Below, in pieces: positions 47,110 through 56,698 of a stretch of DNA of 64,000 nucleotides. The notes below the pieces were generated by a model. That model was not told the DNA's origin and made no database searches. It saw only the letters and a program-made list of their open reading frames with translations. Every line of letters begins with the position of its first letter. Within the stretch, counting starts at the first letter, position 1. Origin of the DNA: an uncultured Pseudodesulfovibrio sp. (GTDB lineage: Bacteria; Desulfobacterota; Desulfovibrionia; Desulfovibrionales; Desulfovibrionaceae). The stretch spans positions 1,203,501-1,267,500 of the forward strand of contig NZ_OY776488.1 in assembly GCF_963675635.1 (NCBI RefSeq), written 5' to 3'. Both the position numbers and the translations under genes were made by a program.

Positions 47110-48462
47110 ATGATCAAAGAAACCAATCTGACTCAAAGAAAGAAAAGCGGGAAAGGGATGCCTCTGGCACTCTTGACCATCATACTCATGTGCACTCTGG
47201 GCGCAGGACTCTTCATGCTCTTCAGAGACACCACATCGCCAACACTCGTCATATCGCCGGACAATGATAATCTGGGCAAAGGAAGCACGGTGACCGTCAA
47301 GGTTGAAGACCCCGGAAGCGGCCTGAAATCTCTCGACATCGTTGCCATTCAAGGCAACAAGCGGATTCCTCTGACGACCAAAGCCTATCCAGGCGGCATC
47401 ATGCTGGCTGAAGAAGTGCTTAACCTGGACACCGGTGTCATCAAGGAAGGAGAATTCACCATTGAAGCCACCGCCAAAGACGCCTCCCTGTATCCCTTTG
47501 GCGCTGCGGGCGTTGCCAGCGCGTCGAAGTCCTACACTCTGGACCTGACCCCACCCCGCATTTTTGTCCAATCCCACACCAACAACCTGAATCAGGGCGG
47601 CTGCGCTCTTATGGTTTTTGCCCTGTCTGAAAAGATTGAAAACACTGGCATCCAAGTGGGCGATCGCTTCTTCCCGGCCTACCTCCAGCCCGGTGGCGAC
47701 GGGAAATTTCAGTATTACTGCCTTTTTGCACAGCCCTGGGACACCCCGCCCAGCAAATTCAAGCCGTTCATCGTCGCCTCGGACCAAGCCGGCAACAGCG
47801 CTAAACGCTCGTTCAACTATCACACTAACGCCCGACAATTCCGTCATGACAAAATAAGGCTCTCCGACAATTTCATGGAGCGAACCATCCCTGAATTCCA
47901 TGGTCTTGTGCCTAACGAAGGGACATTGCTTGACCAATATCTCTACATCAACAATGCACTGCGCAAACAAAACCGGGCCATGCTCGTCGAACTTGGCCGC
48001 AAGACCAGCCCGACCATGCTCTGGACAGGCGTCTTCAAACGACTCCCCAACGCCGCCAATCGAGCGACCTTCGCCGATGCCCGTGACTACATGTATAACG
48101 GCAAAAAGGTCGACTTCCAGACGCACCTTGGTCTTGACCTCGCCAGCCTCCAGCATGCCCCTGTACCGGCAGGCAACAACGGCACAATTGTTTACGCGGA
48201 CTTCCTGGGCATTTATGGCAATGTGGTCGTCATTGACCATGGCCTCGGGCTGCAATCACTCTACGCTCACCTCAGTTCCATCGCAGTGGCAAACGGAGAC
48301 ACAGTCACCAGAGGCCAGATTATAGGCAATACAGGGACTACTGGACTGGCCGGAGGCGACCACCTGCACTACGGCATCACTGTCGCAGGTATTCCGACCC
48401 AACCCTTTGAATGGTGGGACAAGAGCTGGATTCAGAACAACATACTCTCCAAAATCGAATAG
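47110..48462 (+). CDS. M23-family (LytM-type) metallopeptidase
   Basis: A 450-residue membrane-anchored peptidase facing the periplasm. One N-terminal helix (LALLTIILMCTLGAGLFMLF) is followed by two beta-rich, Ig-like regions (residues 40-140 and 150-240) and a C-terminal M23 domain. Zinc ligands are His and Asp in THLGLDLAS near residue 341 and His in HLHYG near 421, with a third His in SLYAHLSS; the active site is therefore complete. Family members cut peptidoglycan cross-bridges or activate amidases. AAGGA lies before ATG 47110. A perfect terminator follows. Confidence 0.92.
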   Translation: MIKETNLTQRKKSGKGMPLALLTIILMCTLGAGLFMLFRDTTSPTLVISPDNDNLGKGSTVTVKVEDPGSGLKSLDIVAIQGNKRIPLTTKAYPGGIMLAEEVLNLDTGVIKEGEFTIEATAKDASLYPFGAAGVASASKSYTLDLTPPRIFVQSHTNNLNQGGCALMVFALSEKIENTGIQVGDRFFPAYLQPGGDGKFQYYCLFAQPWDTPPSKFKPFIVASDQAGNSAKRSFNYHTNARQFRHDKIRLSDNFMERTIPEFHGLVPNEGTLLDQYLYINNALRKQNRAMLVELGRKTSPTMLWTGVFKRLPNAANRATFADARDYMYNGKKVDFQTHLGLDLASLQHAPVPAGNNGTIVYADFLGIYGNVVVIDHGLGLQSLYAHLSSIAVANGDTVTRGQIIGNTGTTGLAGGDHLHYGITVAGIPTQPFEWWDKSWIQNNILSKIE

Positions 48463-48468
48463 ACCACG

Positions 48469-48498
48469 AAAAAGCCCCCTGCATGCAGGGGGCTTTTT
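48469..48498 (+). terminator. Bidirectional terminator between the M23 and ADP-ribosylglycohydrolase genes
   Basis: A perfect palindrome: AAAAAGCCCCCTGCA (48469-48483) with TGCAGGGGGCTTTTT (48484-48498). It serves both convergent genes. Confidence 0.92.
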
Positions 48499-48521
48499 CG
48501 TATACTCTATGCAATTTTTTT

Positions 48522-49505
48522 TTATAAAACCGATACAACAATTTCGGCATTTTCAAGAATTGCTTCCTTATCCTGCAAGCCATCAATAAACCTTTGTGGA
48601 ATCCCCTGAATCCCGACCATAGCTCCTGAAAGAGCTCCGGTCATACACGCTCGAGCCATGTTGTTGCCACCACCATTAATGGCCGTGAGTACAGCGGTTT
48701 CAAAATCATCCCCAAATCGACTGGACAACCAGTAAGCGGCCGGAACCATGAATCCAAGTTGACAGGCAAGACCATAGACCTGAGCAATGGCGTATGGCGG
48801 CTCCAGAACGACTTCAGGATTTGTGGCGGCACCATGAACGAATCCAGGTTGCAAAAATACATCGATTAATGCCCGGTCAACTTCATGCTGCGCCCACCCC
48901 ATCAAGGACTTGCCGGAACTTTCCAGGCTCTTACCTCGAATAAGACGACAGACAGAGAGGATAAAGGCCAACGACTGCGCTTTAATGAACGGCTCGGCAT
49001 GGGTTAGATGAATATTGGTCATCGCATATGCCGCCAGATCACGAGGCTTATCAGCATACCGTGCGGCCAGTATGACGCCACGAATGGCAGCCTCACCTGA
49101 ATCAGACATGCCTGCGGCTTCATTCCATGGTAATCCGGCCCGTCGAGCCTCCCAGATCTCTCGCATGGCTATATCTGTATATCGACCACCACTCGGGGTT
49201 CCATCGAGTGTCTGAAGCAATAAATCGAGTTTGTCCGTGAAGTCTGATTCCGCGTACTCCCCCTTCTCTGCCAGTGATTGCAATAACAACAACGAAACCT
49301 GTCCGGTCTGCGAAACATCCCCGGCCTTGCACCCGTCATGGTATCGCCCCGGCTTCGGTGCCATGTAATCCGATATCCAATCGCCATAGTTTTTACGCAA
49401 ATCTTTTAAATCATAGTACCAATGCGGCCCAAGCCCTAGAGCGTCACCGACAAACATACCGACGATGCTGCCCATAGCCCGATCTTTTTTTGTTAGTTCA
49501 GCCAT
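48522..49505 (-). CDS. ADP-ribosylglycohydrolase-family protein (J1-crystallin-like)
   Basis: A 327-residue all-helical protein of the DraG/ADP-ribosylglycohydrolase family. The start GSIVGMFVGDALGLGPHW holds the first metal-ligand region. The C-terminal segment is NGGGNNMARACMTGA, where classical enzymes have GGDTDT; the double Asp metal site is therefore changed to Gly-Asn-Asn, as in the divergent J1-crystallin-like group. Hydrolase activity is uncertain. It has no partner ADP-ribosyltransferase in the window. No strong ribosome site is seen. Confidence 0.8.
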   Translation of the reverse strand: MAELTKKDRAMGSIVGMFVGDALGLGPHWYYDLKDLRKNYGDWISDYMAPKPGRYHDGCKAGDVSQTGQVSLLLLQSLAEKGEYAESDFTDKLDLLLQTLDGTPSGGRYTDIAMREIWEARRAGLPWNEAAGMSDSGEAAIRGVILAARYADKPRDLAAYAMTNIHLTHAEPFIKAQSLAFILSVCRLIRGKSLESSGKSLMGWAQHEVDRALIDVFLQPGFVHGAATNPEVVLEPPYAIAQVYGLACQLGFMVPAAYWLSSRFGDDFETAVLTAINGGGNNMARACMTGALSGAMVGIQGIPQRFIDGLQDKEAILENAEIVVSVL

Positions 49506-49632
49506 GAAGCCCTCCAGTTTCAGACAGTGTATACGAAAAAGCCCAAAGAGATACTCTCTTCCATCTTAATCATCACCACACATTATGCCCCCTTGTTATA
49601 GTACGCCCGCCAAACAAGGAACACTTTACCAA

Positions 49633-49646
49633 GGTCCGATATTTGC
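49633..49646 (+). promoter_or_regulatory. Weak sigma-54-type promoter candidate
   Basis: GG (49633-49634) and GC (49645-49646) are separated by exactly ten bases, with TTTGCA at the -12 side, 42 bases before ATG 49689. The -24 element is a poor match (AGGTCC instead of TGGCAC). Confidence 0.3.
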
Positions 49647-49688
49647 ATCAGAAATAGAGGTGGTATTTTTTACCCACCGGATAAAACT

Positions 49689-50234
49689 ATGAATATATCG
49701 ACCACACAAGACACCCTATTCCCGACTTCGATGCGCAATGCACGGTCACTGGTGCGAACAATCACACCTGAAGGCATGACGCTTGAGGCTGAAAAGACCG
49801 AAGAGGAAAAGCGTCTGGAATCCTCTACTTTTTCAGTACAAAAGGAGTTAACGCCTGAACAAAAGAACAGGGTTCTTTTTCTGAAAAATATGCTCGCCCA
49901 ACTCCTGAGCATGGGGGACGGTCAACCCACTGAAGAACAAAAATCACGCATCAGAGAAATTGAAAAAGAGATAGCAAAAATAACCGGCGTCAAGATACAA
50001 TCAAGCCTGGCGGACGCAACAGGCACGGTACCTAAAAAGAAAGAGACAGATGAGGACGAAAAGAAACTGCAGACAGTAGGGATAGACCCCAAAGAAGCAG
50101 AGCATGCCCTGGCCGAAGAAACAGGGAAAAGCATGAATCCCGGCATGCAGATGCTACAAAAAAACGCTTTTTTCGCCCAACTGGGAACTTTACTTGATAA
50201 GAATACTGGATTGTTCACCATTTCAGGCAAATAA
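49689..50234 (+). CDS. Hypothetical helical protein (181 residues)
   Basis: No family recognised. The sequence is hydrophilic and largely helical, with many Lys and Glu ([24 protein letters not shown]). The middle [20 protein letters not shown] is followed by a glutamine-rich turn. A short hairpin (GGTGG/CCACC, 49660-49679) lies just before the start, and no clear ribosome site is present. It is alone on its strand and ends in a strong terminator. Confidence 0.6.
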   Translation: MNISTTQDTLFPTSMRNARSLVRTITPEGMTLEAEKTEEEKRLESSTFSVQKELTPEQKNRVLFLKNMLAQLLSMGDGQPTEEQKSRIREIEKEIAKITGVKIQSSLADATGTVPKKKETDEDEKKLQTVGIDPKEAEHALAEETGKSMNPGMQMLQKNAFFAQLGTLLDKNTGLFTISGK

Positions 50235-50256
50235 ACAGAACTCGCGCATACATAAA

Positions 50257-50288
50257 AAAAGGCCGAACGGTAAACCGTTCGGCCTTTT
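50257..50288 (+). terminator. Bidirectional terminator between 49689 gene and lon
   Basis: GGCCGAACGG (50261-50270) pairs with CCGTTCGGCC (50275-50284), flanked by AAAA and TTTT, so it works on both strands. Confidence 0.9.
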
Positions 50289-50306
50289 CATTGTTATTCA
50301 CTCAGT

Positions 50307-52769
50307 TTACTGTCGGGCGGGTCTTTGCAATTCGTCCTTAAGCAGTTCAGCAGCAATTGGTGCTTCGCCATGCTTCTTATGCCAAACAGTCTCGGAACCG
50401 GCCTGCAAGGCATTATCAATGACTTCGTCCATGGTCTTGACCGGAATGACCTCAAGATCCTTGAGAATATCCTTCGGGACGTCCTTGAGGTTTTTCTCAT
50501 TCTCAAAGGGAATGAGTACGGTCTTGATAAGACCGCGATGCGCTGCCAGCAATTTCTCACGCAATCCGCCGATGGGCAACACACGACCACGCAGTGTGAT
50601 CTCGCCGGTCATGGCCAGATCATGGCGAACCGGGATGTTCAACAGCGCGGAGATAAGCGCGGTAGTCATGGTGACACCGGCACTCGGGCCGTCCTTGGGG
50701 GTAGCTCCATCAGGCACATGGATATGAATATCCACCTGCTTGTAAAAGTCCGGCTTCAGGCCAAGCAGATCAGACCTGGAACGAATGTAGGAAACAGCAG
50801 CACGAGCAGACTCCTGCATGACGTCGCCGAGCTTACCGGTGATCTCCACCTTGCCCTTACCAGGCATAAGCACGACTTCGACCATCAGCATTTCGCCACC
50901 GAGTTGCGTCCAGGCAAGGCCGTTACACACGCCGACCTGAGACTCTTCCTCACGTTCACCATAGGTGAATTTGGTCACACCAAGCATTTTCTGTAAACCT
51001 TGCCGGGTGATGGAGATAACCATTTCACGGTTTTTCTCTTCCACGATTCTCATGGCAGATTTACGGCAGATGGACGCAAGTTCCCGTTCCAGATTACGAA
51101 CGCCCGCTTCCTTCGTGTAGTATCTGACCACATCGAGAATCGCGTTTTCAGACAGCTTGAGGTTTTCCGGCTTAAGGCCGTGCTGTTCAAGCTGCTTGGG
51201 CAACAGGAAGCCCTTGGCAATCTCCACTTTTTCGTTTTCCAGATAGCCGGGCAACCGAATGATTTCCATACGGTCCTGCAACGGCAACGGAATGCCTTCC
51301 AGACTGTTGGCTGTGGTGATGAAGAAAACCTTGGACAAGTCGTAATCAAGATCCAGATAGTGATCGTTGAATGCATAGTTCTGTTCCGGGTCAAGAACCT
51401 CCAGCAATGCTGCGGAAGGATCACCTCGGAAATCGGCGGACATCTTGTCCACCTCATCCAGACAGATAACGGGATTGTTGTATTTAACCCGCTTCAAGGA
51501 CTGAATAATCTTGCCGGGCATGGCACCGACATACGTACGACGGTGACCACGAATCTCAGCTTCGTCTCGCACGCCACCCAAAGAAAGCCTCAAGAATTCG
51601 CGATCCATGGAACGAGCGATAGACTTGGCAATGGAGGTTTTACCAACACCGGGAGGACCGACAAAGCAGAGGATGGGACCTTTCATGGTCTCAACCAGAA
51701 CCTGTACGGCCAGGTATTCAAGGATACGCTCCTTGGGCTTTTCCAGACCAAAATGATCCTCGTCAAGGATAGTACGGGCCTGGGCGATATCCACGTCCTT
51801 ATCATCCTTGATGTCATCCCACGGCAGGTCAAGCACCCAGTCGATATAGTTGCGCACCACAGTGTACTCCGCGCTGGAAGGCTGCATGGTACGCATTTTC
51901 TTTATTTCTTTGCGAACGCGCTCGCGATTCTCATCGGTCATGGGCTTGGCATTGAGCTGTTCTTCCAACTCAAGCGCCTCGGCCTGAGGATCGTCTTCAC
52001 GCCCCATTTCCTTGTTGATAGCCTTGACCTGCTCGTTGAGATAATACTCACGCTGATTCTTTTCCATCTGGTCTTTGACGCGCCCCTTGACGCGTTTCTC
52101 GATGGAAACGATCTCGATTTCACCAAGCAGCAGTTCATAAACTCGCTCAAGCCGTCTGGACGGATCAAGCTCCTCAAGAATTTCCTGCTTACGGGAAAAC
52201 TCGATTTTCAGATGTGGCATGATCTGGTCAGCCAAGGGGCCTGGTTCCTTGATGGTAGACATGGCCAGAATGGCTTCGGGAGCCACCTTTTTGTTGACCT
52301 TGCCGAAATCATCCAGAGATTCATGCACAGCACGAATTAAGGCCTTGGCCTCAGAAGTGGCTTCCTTGGACTCCTCCAGGACAACAAAACTCGCCTTGGG
52401 GAAGCTCCCTTCGTCCTCTTCGTAGGAGATCATGTCATTTTCAGGATTCCAGGAAGCGCGGGATACACCCTCAAACAACACCTTGATAGTGCCGTCGGGC
52501 AGTCGCAGCATCTGCAGTATCTTACTGACGGTACCCACGCGGTAGAGATCGTCAGCTTCAGGATGCTCGGTTTCCGGAGTTTTCTGGGTTACCAAAAAAA
52601 TTTGTTTCCCATAGTCGGCCACAGCGGCCTCAATGGCTTTTATTGATGCCTCACGCCCCACGAACAGCGGAACGATTGACTTTGGAAACATAACCACTTC
52701 CCGAAGAGACATCATGGGAAGGGTCTGGGTTTCAGGGGATTTCTTGCCGTCAAATCCAAAGGTCGGCAT
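50307..52769 (-). CDS. lon: Lon protease
   Basis: An 820-residue ATP-dependent serine protease. An N-terminal substrate domain begins [20 protein letters not shown] and a coiled-coil region spans about 195-290. The AAA domain has Walker [10 protein letters not shown] near 368. The protease domain has the catalytic serine in DGPSAGVTM near 690 and the dyad lysine about 43 residues later in [14 protein letters not shown] lies five bases before ATG 52769. It is the last gene of the tig-clpP-clpX-lon cluster and ends at a terminator. Confidence 0.97.
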   Translation of the reverse strand: MPTFGFDGKKSPETQTLPMMSLREVVMFPKSIVPLFVGREASIKAIEAAVADYGKQIFLVTQKTPETEHPEADDLYRVGTVSKILQMLRLPDGTIKVLFEGVSRASWNPENDMISYEEDEGSFPKASFVVLEESKEATSEAKALIRAVHESLDDFGKVNKKVAPEAILAMSTIKEPGPLADQIMPHLKIEFSRKQEILEELDPSRRLERVYELLLGEIEIVSIEKRVKGRVKDQMEKNQREYYLNEQVKAINKEMGREDDPQAEALELEEQLNAKPMTDENRERVRKEIKKMRTMQPSSAEYTVVRNYIDWVLDLPWDDIKDDKDVDIAQARTILDEDHFGLEKPKERILEYLAVQVLVETMKGPILCFVGPPGVGKTSIAKSIARSMDREFLRLSLGGVRDEAEIRGHRRTYVGAMPGKIIQSLKRVKYNNPVICLDEVDKMSADFRGDPSAALLEVLDPEQNYAFNDHYLDLDYDLSKVFFITTANSLEGIPLPLQDRMEIIRLPGYLENEKVEIAKGFLLPKQLEQHGLKPENLKLSENAILDVVRYYTKEAGVRNLERELASICRKSAMRIVEEKNREMVISITRQGLQKMLGVTKFTYGEREEESQVGVCNGLAWTQLGGEMLMVEVVLMPGKGKVEITGKLGDVMQESARAAVSYIRSRSDLLGLKPDFYKQVDIHIHVPDGATPKDGPSAGVTMTTALISALLNIPVRHDLAMTGEITLRGRVLPIGGLREKLLAAHRGLIKTVLIPFENEKNLKDVPKDILKDLEVIPVKTMDEVIDNALQAGSETVWHKKHGEAPIAAELLKDELQRPARQ

Positions 52770-52879
52770 TGATTCCTCCGATGGTTATATATATGGCACC
52801 ACTCCCTCGATGGGGAGTGTTTGCCTTCGATAAGTAGGAAGTAATATCCACAGGCTCATTGTCAACGCCTGTGGCAGAT

Positions 52880-54133
52880 CTACGCTGATTTCACTTCCTG
52901 ATGATACAACAGAAGAGGTTCCATATCGCTTTCGACCACGGCCTTGTTAATGACGCACTCACGTACTTCCGGCATGGCTGGCAGCTTATACATGATATCG
53001 AGCATGGTCTTTTCAAGGACATTGCGCAGGCCGCGGGCACCAGTTTTGCGCTCAATGGCCTGCTTGGCAATAGCCCGCAACGCATTCTCGGTAAACGTCA
53101 GATCAACTTTATCCAGCTCGAAAAGCTTTTGGTACTGCTTGATCAACGCATTCTTCGGTTCCTGAAGGATACGGACCAAATCCTCTTCGGTCAGTTCCTG
53201 CAATGCAGTCTGTACCGGGATACGGCCCACAAACTCGGGGATAAGACCGAACTTGATGAGATCCATGGGCTCGGACAGAGCAAAAAGCTCACCAAGGTCC
53301 ATCTCCTTCTTAGGCTCAACCTTGGCACCAAACCCCATACCGGACCCTGTCTTGCGCTGTTGGACTATCTTGTCCAGACCAATGAACGCACCACCAAGAA
53401 TGAACAGGATGTTCGAGGTATCCATACGGATGAACTCCTGCTGCGGATGCTTGCGCCCACCCTTGGGCGGAATATTTGCCTCGGTACCTTCGATAATTTT
53501 CAACAACGCCTGCTGAACACCTTCACCCGACACGTCGCGCGTGATGGACGGAGAATCCCCCTTGCGGGCAACCTTGTCGATTTCATCGATGTAGATGATG
53601 CCGCGGGAAGCGGAATCAATATCGTAATCAGCGTTCTGCAACAGCTGCACAAGGATATTCTCAACATCCTCACCCACATAACCTGCTTCGGTCAACGTGG
53701 TTGCATCGGCAATAGCAAAAGGGACCTTCAGCACACGGGCCAAGGTTTGCGCCAACAACGTCTTACCAGAACCAGTTGGTCCGATAAGCAGAATGTTGGA
53801 CTTGTCGATTTCGATCTCGTCCGGGCCGGAATTGGCCGCGGCATAGAACACACGTTTGTAGTGATTGTGTACGGCTACAGACAGGATCTTTTTTGCCTGA
53901 TCCTGACCGATGACATATTGGTCCAGCAATGCCTTGATCTCCTGAGGAGGCAGCAAACGGCCATCTTCGAATTCTTCGCTGATGGTTTCCTGGGCCATAA
54001 TGTCATTACACAAAGCAACACATTCGTCGCAAATATACACATCAGGTCCGGCGATAAGTCGCTGGACCTCCACCTGTGTCTTGCTGCAAAAAGAGCAGCT
54101 CAAATCGGATGGATTGTTTTTTTTCTCAGTCAT
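52880..54133 (-). CDS. clpX: ClpX, ATP-binding subunit of Clp protease
   Basis: A 417-residue AAA+ unfoldase partner of ClpP. The N-terminal zinc-binding domain has CSFC (residues 13-16) and CDEC (35-38). Walker A is GPTGSGKT near 118, Walker [10 protein letters not shown] near 185, and the ClpP-docking IGF loop follows ([10 protein letters not shown] region). It is complete and of normal length. It starts five bases after clpP. Confidence 0.97.
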   Translation of the reverse strand: MTEKKNNPSDLSCSFCSKTQVEVQRLIAGPDVYICDECVALCNDIMAQETISEEFEDGRLLPPQEIKALLDQYVIGQDQAKKILSVAVHNHYKRVFYAAANSGPDEIEIDKSNILLIGPTGSGKTLLAQTLARVLKVPFAIADATTLTEAGYVGEDVENILVQLLQNADYDIDSASRGIIYIDEIDKVARKGDSPSITRDVSGEGVQQALLKIIEGTEANIPPKGGRKHPQQEFIRMDTSNILFILGGAFIGLDKIVQQRKTGSGMGFGAKVEPKKEMDLGELFALSEPMDLIKFGLIPEFVGRIPVQTALQELTEEDLVRILQEPKNALIKQYQKLFELDKVDLTFTENALRAIAKQAIERKTGARGLRNVLEKTMLDIMYKLPAMPEVRECVINKAVVESDMEPLLLYHQEVKSA

Positions 54134-54138
54134 GGTTT

Positions 54139-54744
54139 TTAACCCTTGCTTTCGCCCACGTCTTCTCTGGACCGCATGACCTTGTCGATCAGGCCATATT
54201 TGCAGGCTTCCTCAGAAGACATGAAGTAATCGCGTTCAGTATCCTTACGGATTTTATCAAGCTTCTGGCCGGTATGTTCGGCCATAATGCCGTTGAGTTC
54301 GTCTCTCAAGCGCAGGATTTCCTGAGCATGAATATGAATATCGGAGGCCTGTCCCTGCGCACCGCCGAGCGGCTGGTGAATCATGATCCGGCTGTGCGGC
54401 AATGCGTAACGCATGCCACTCTCTCCAGCACAAAGCAGTAACGCTCCCATGCTGGCAGCCTGCCCAAGGCACAATGTAGCCACGGGAGCAGAAATGTACT
54501 GCATGGTATCATAAATGGCCATGCCAGCGGAAACAGCTCCACCCGGCGAATTGATATACATGTAAATTTCTTTTTCTGGGTCTTCGGACTCCAGGAAAAG
54601 AAGCTGTGCGCAAATAAGACTTGCCACATTATCGTCAATAGCGCTGCCAAGCAGGATGATCCGGTCTTTGAGCAGTCGGGAATAAATATCGTACGCACGT
54701 TCGGTACGACCAGTCGTTTCAATGACCATCGGAATGGCGACCAT
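54139..54744 (-). CDS. clpP: ATP-dependent Clp protease proteolytic subunit
   Basis: A 201-residue serine protease that forms the 14-mer chamber used by ClpX and ClpA. The catalytic serine is in [11 protein letters not shown] near residue 98, histidine in MIHQPLGG near 123, and the Asp is in the following DRDYFMS helix region. ATG 54744 is six bases after AAGGAG; ATG 54750 would be too close. Upstream tig has its own terminator. Confidence 0.97.
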   Translation of the reverse strand: MVAIPMVIETTGRTERAYDIYSRLLKDRIILLGSAIDDNVASLICAQLLFLESEDPEKEIYMYINSPGGAVSAGMAIYDTMQYISAPVATLCLGQAASMGALLLCAGESGMRYALPHSRIMIHQPLGGAQGQASDIHIHAQEILRLRDELNGIMAEHTGQKLDKIRKDTERDYFMSSEEACKYGLIDKVMRSREDVGESKG

Positions 54745-54876
54745 GAACATCTCCTTCTCGCGAACTTATCAGGTTTATCGGACGACGAATGCAAAAACTT
54801 GAGGAACCTGTTTTCGCTCGAACTAGCCTTCAACGGCTATTTCCGCCCTTTTTAGCATGTGATTTAGTATGAAATA

Positions 54877-54901
54877 TTTCCCCAGTAAGGACAAGGGGAA
54901 A
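54877..54901. repeat. Inverted repeat upstream of clpP
   Basis: TTTCCCC (54877-54883) and GGGGAAA (54895-54901) separated by 11 bases, in the 214-base spacer between clpP and the tig terminator. It could be an operator for clpP; no known binding site is matched. Confidence 0.35.
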
Positions 54902-54958
54902 CTTCTGCCCTAAGCCTCTGACCAAATAGGTATTGCATCGCCAAGGTCAAGGGCTACC

Positions 54959-54995
54959 TGAAAAAAAACGGCGACCCGGACAAATCCGGACCGCC
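54959..54995 (-). terminator. Terminator of tig
   Basis: On the minus strand a 12-pair stem (CGGCGGTCCGGA with TCCGGGTCGCCG, loop TTTG), then eight T. It lies 31 bases after tig. Confidence 0.92.
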
Positions 54996-55026
54996 GCGTT
55001 TCAAACGATACAGAGAAGTGGATTCT

Positions 55027-56493
55027 CTATGCGTCCTGTTCAGCCAGGAACTTGTCAGCGCGTTCCTGCAACTTGGCCAGAGAGTAACCCTTTGCAGTGG
55101 ACTCTTTGAGACCAAGATTGGCAACAGCCCACTCAACGGCTTCAGTCTTATCCGTAAACTGCTTGGTAGCACTTGCGGCAGGAGCGGCTTTCTTGCCTTC
55201 GGTCGGTGCTGCAATCATTTTGACTTCAGCAGCGTCGTAGATCAACTCGGAAGCCTTGTCGCACAGCAGACGATCCTTCAACGGCACGATGAGGTTGTTG
55301 TCCTCATAATACTTCTTGAGTTCGTGCAGGGGCTGACGGGTCTGCATGGCCAACTGAGTCAAAGTGGATTCGATCTCCTCAGGGGAGATTTCCAGAGCTT
55401 CTTCATTGGCAACGGCCAACAGGAATATTTCAGTACGAACGGTGGATTCAGCTTCCTCACGGAAATCACCACGCAGCTCTTCAGGTGTTTTACCCAAAGA
55501 CTGGAATCCCTTGCCCTGACGATCCAGCCTGTATTCGAGATCCTGAAGCAGACGGTCAACACGATCCTCGACCATGGCCGGCGGCAGCGGGAAATCCTTG
55601 ATATCGGCAATAATGCTGGCGAGCAGCTCAGACTGGGCTTTGGACTGATTCATCTGCTTGCGCTGGGAAGCGTAAGATTCACGAATGCCGGTACGCATGG
55701 TCTCAACATCCTTGAAGCCTGCTTTCTGAGCCACGGAATCACTCATCTTGGGAGTAATGCGTTCCTTGACTGCATGCAGTTTGGCCTTCATGGTCACAGT
55801 CTGTCCAGCCAGATTCTCGTTGATAAAATCAGAAGGGAAGGTGACATCGGTTTCACCGGATTCACCAGTAGTCAAAGTTTTGAGCATGGCTTCAAACTCG
55901 GGCAGAGCCTGATTGTCACCCAGTACCAAGTCAAAATTCTCAGCCTGAATGCCTTCAACGATCTGGTCGCCCTGATATGCACCAAAGCTCACGGAAACAA
56001 CTTCGCCATCCTTGGGAGTGCGAACATCTTCGATAACCTTCACTTCCGCATTGTTGGCGAGGATACGGGATTCGACTTCAGCGACTTCATCGTCGCCGAC
56101 GACAACTTCCAATTCCTCGACCTTCAAGCCCTTGTACTTGGGCAGATCCAACTTGGGAGCGACTTCAAATTCGATGGAGTACGAGAAATCCTCGTCGCGA
56201 ACCAATTCCTTGGCATCAACATCGATACGGGACATAGGCTGGATGGACAGCCCGCTCATAATTTCATTGATCTGATAGTTGATCAAATCGGTGGTGGCTT
56301 CACCGTAAATCTGCTTGCGGTACTTGGACTCGACAATCGTAGACGGGACTTTGCCCTTACGGAAGCCTTTGACGTCAGCCTGCATACGATACAGGGCGAT
56401 TGCCGTAGAAATGGCTGCATTAGCCTCTTCTGCGGGGACTTCCACCGAGATTTTCCGTTTTACCGGCGAGAGTTCTTCGACATTGTATTCCAT
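55027..56493 (-). CDS. tig: Trigger factor with C-terminal extension
   Basis: The 488-residue ribosome-bound chaperone and prolyl isomerase. The N-terminal ribosome-binding part starts MEYNVEELSPVKRKISVEVP and carries the GFRKGKVP signature near residue 40. The FKBP-like domain lies around 150-240 (GESGETDVTFPSDF). The C-terminal chaperone arms follow to about 430. Beyond these is an Ala/Lys linker and a final 40-residue helical segment ending DKFLAEQDA, not present in the E. coli protein (432 residues). AGGAGG supports ATG 56493; the frame runs on into the tRNA gene without meaning. Confidence 0.95.
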   Translation of the reverse strand: MEYNVEELSPVKRKISVEVPAEEANAAISTAIALYRMQADVKGFRKGKVPSTIVESKYRKQIYGEATTDLINYQINEIMSGLSIQPMSRIDVDAKELVRDEDFSYSIEFEVAPKLDLPKYKGLKVEELEVVVGDDEVAEVESRILANNAEVKVIEDVRTPKDGEVVSVSFGAYQGDQIVEGIQAENFDLVLGDNQALPEFEAMLKTLTTGESGETDVTFPSDFINENLAGQTVTMKAKLHAVKERITPKMSDSVAQKAGFKDVETMRTGIRESYASQRKQMNQSKAQSELLASIIADIKDFPLPPAMVEDRVDRLLQDLEYRLDRQGKGFQSLGKTPEELRGDFREEAESTVRTEIFLLAVANEEALEISPEEIESTLTQLAMQTRQPLHELKKYYEDNNLIVPLKDRLLCDKASELIYDAAEVKMIAAPTEGKKAAPAASATKQFTDKTEAVEWAVANLGLKESTAKGYSLAKLQERADKFLAEQDA

Positions 56494-56542
56494 GAAATGT
56501 ATCCTCCTGAAACGTCTTGCAAGACTAGTAATATGGCATTTT

Positions 56543-56628
56543 TGGTGCGGGCGGAGGGACTCGAACCCCCAAACCGATGAGGTACCAGATCCTAAATCTG
56601 ACGCGTTTACCAATTCCGCCACGCCCGC
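56543..56628 (-). tRNA. tRNA-Leu (anticodon UAG)
   Basis: An 86-base tRNA with encoded CCA. The acceptor stem GCGGGCG pairs with CGCCCGC; the anticodon loop is TTTAGGA with anticodon TAG; the T loop has GGTTCGAGTCC; a long variable arm is present, as in class II Leu tRNAs. It lies 50 bases upstream of tig on the same strand, and CTA codons would be read by it. Confidence 0.97.
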
Positions 56629-56698
56629 GAAAAGAACGTGCTTATTAAGCAAGCTCCTCCAGAGATGTCAACCTTACGGACTAATGAAATGCGGAAAT

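Noticed and set aside
47092-48255. 387-codon open frame opposite the M23 peptidase gene
   Set aside because: Antisense shadow; the M23 gene has signal anchor, active-site motifs and a terminator.
51000-52340. 446-codon open frame opposite lon
   Set aside because: Antisense shadow of the well-supported lon gene.
52901-54142. 413-codon open frame opposite clpX
   Set aside because: Antisense shadow of clpX.
55018-56580. 520-codon open frame opposite tig
   Set aside because: Antisense shadow of tig; runs into the tRNA gene and has no domain.
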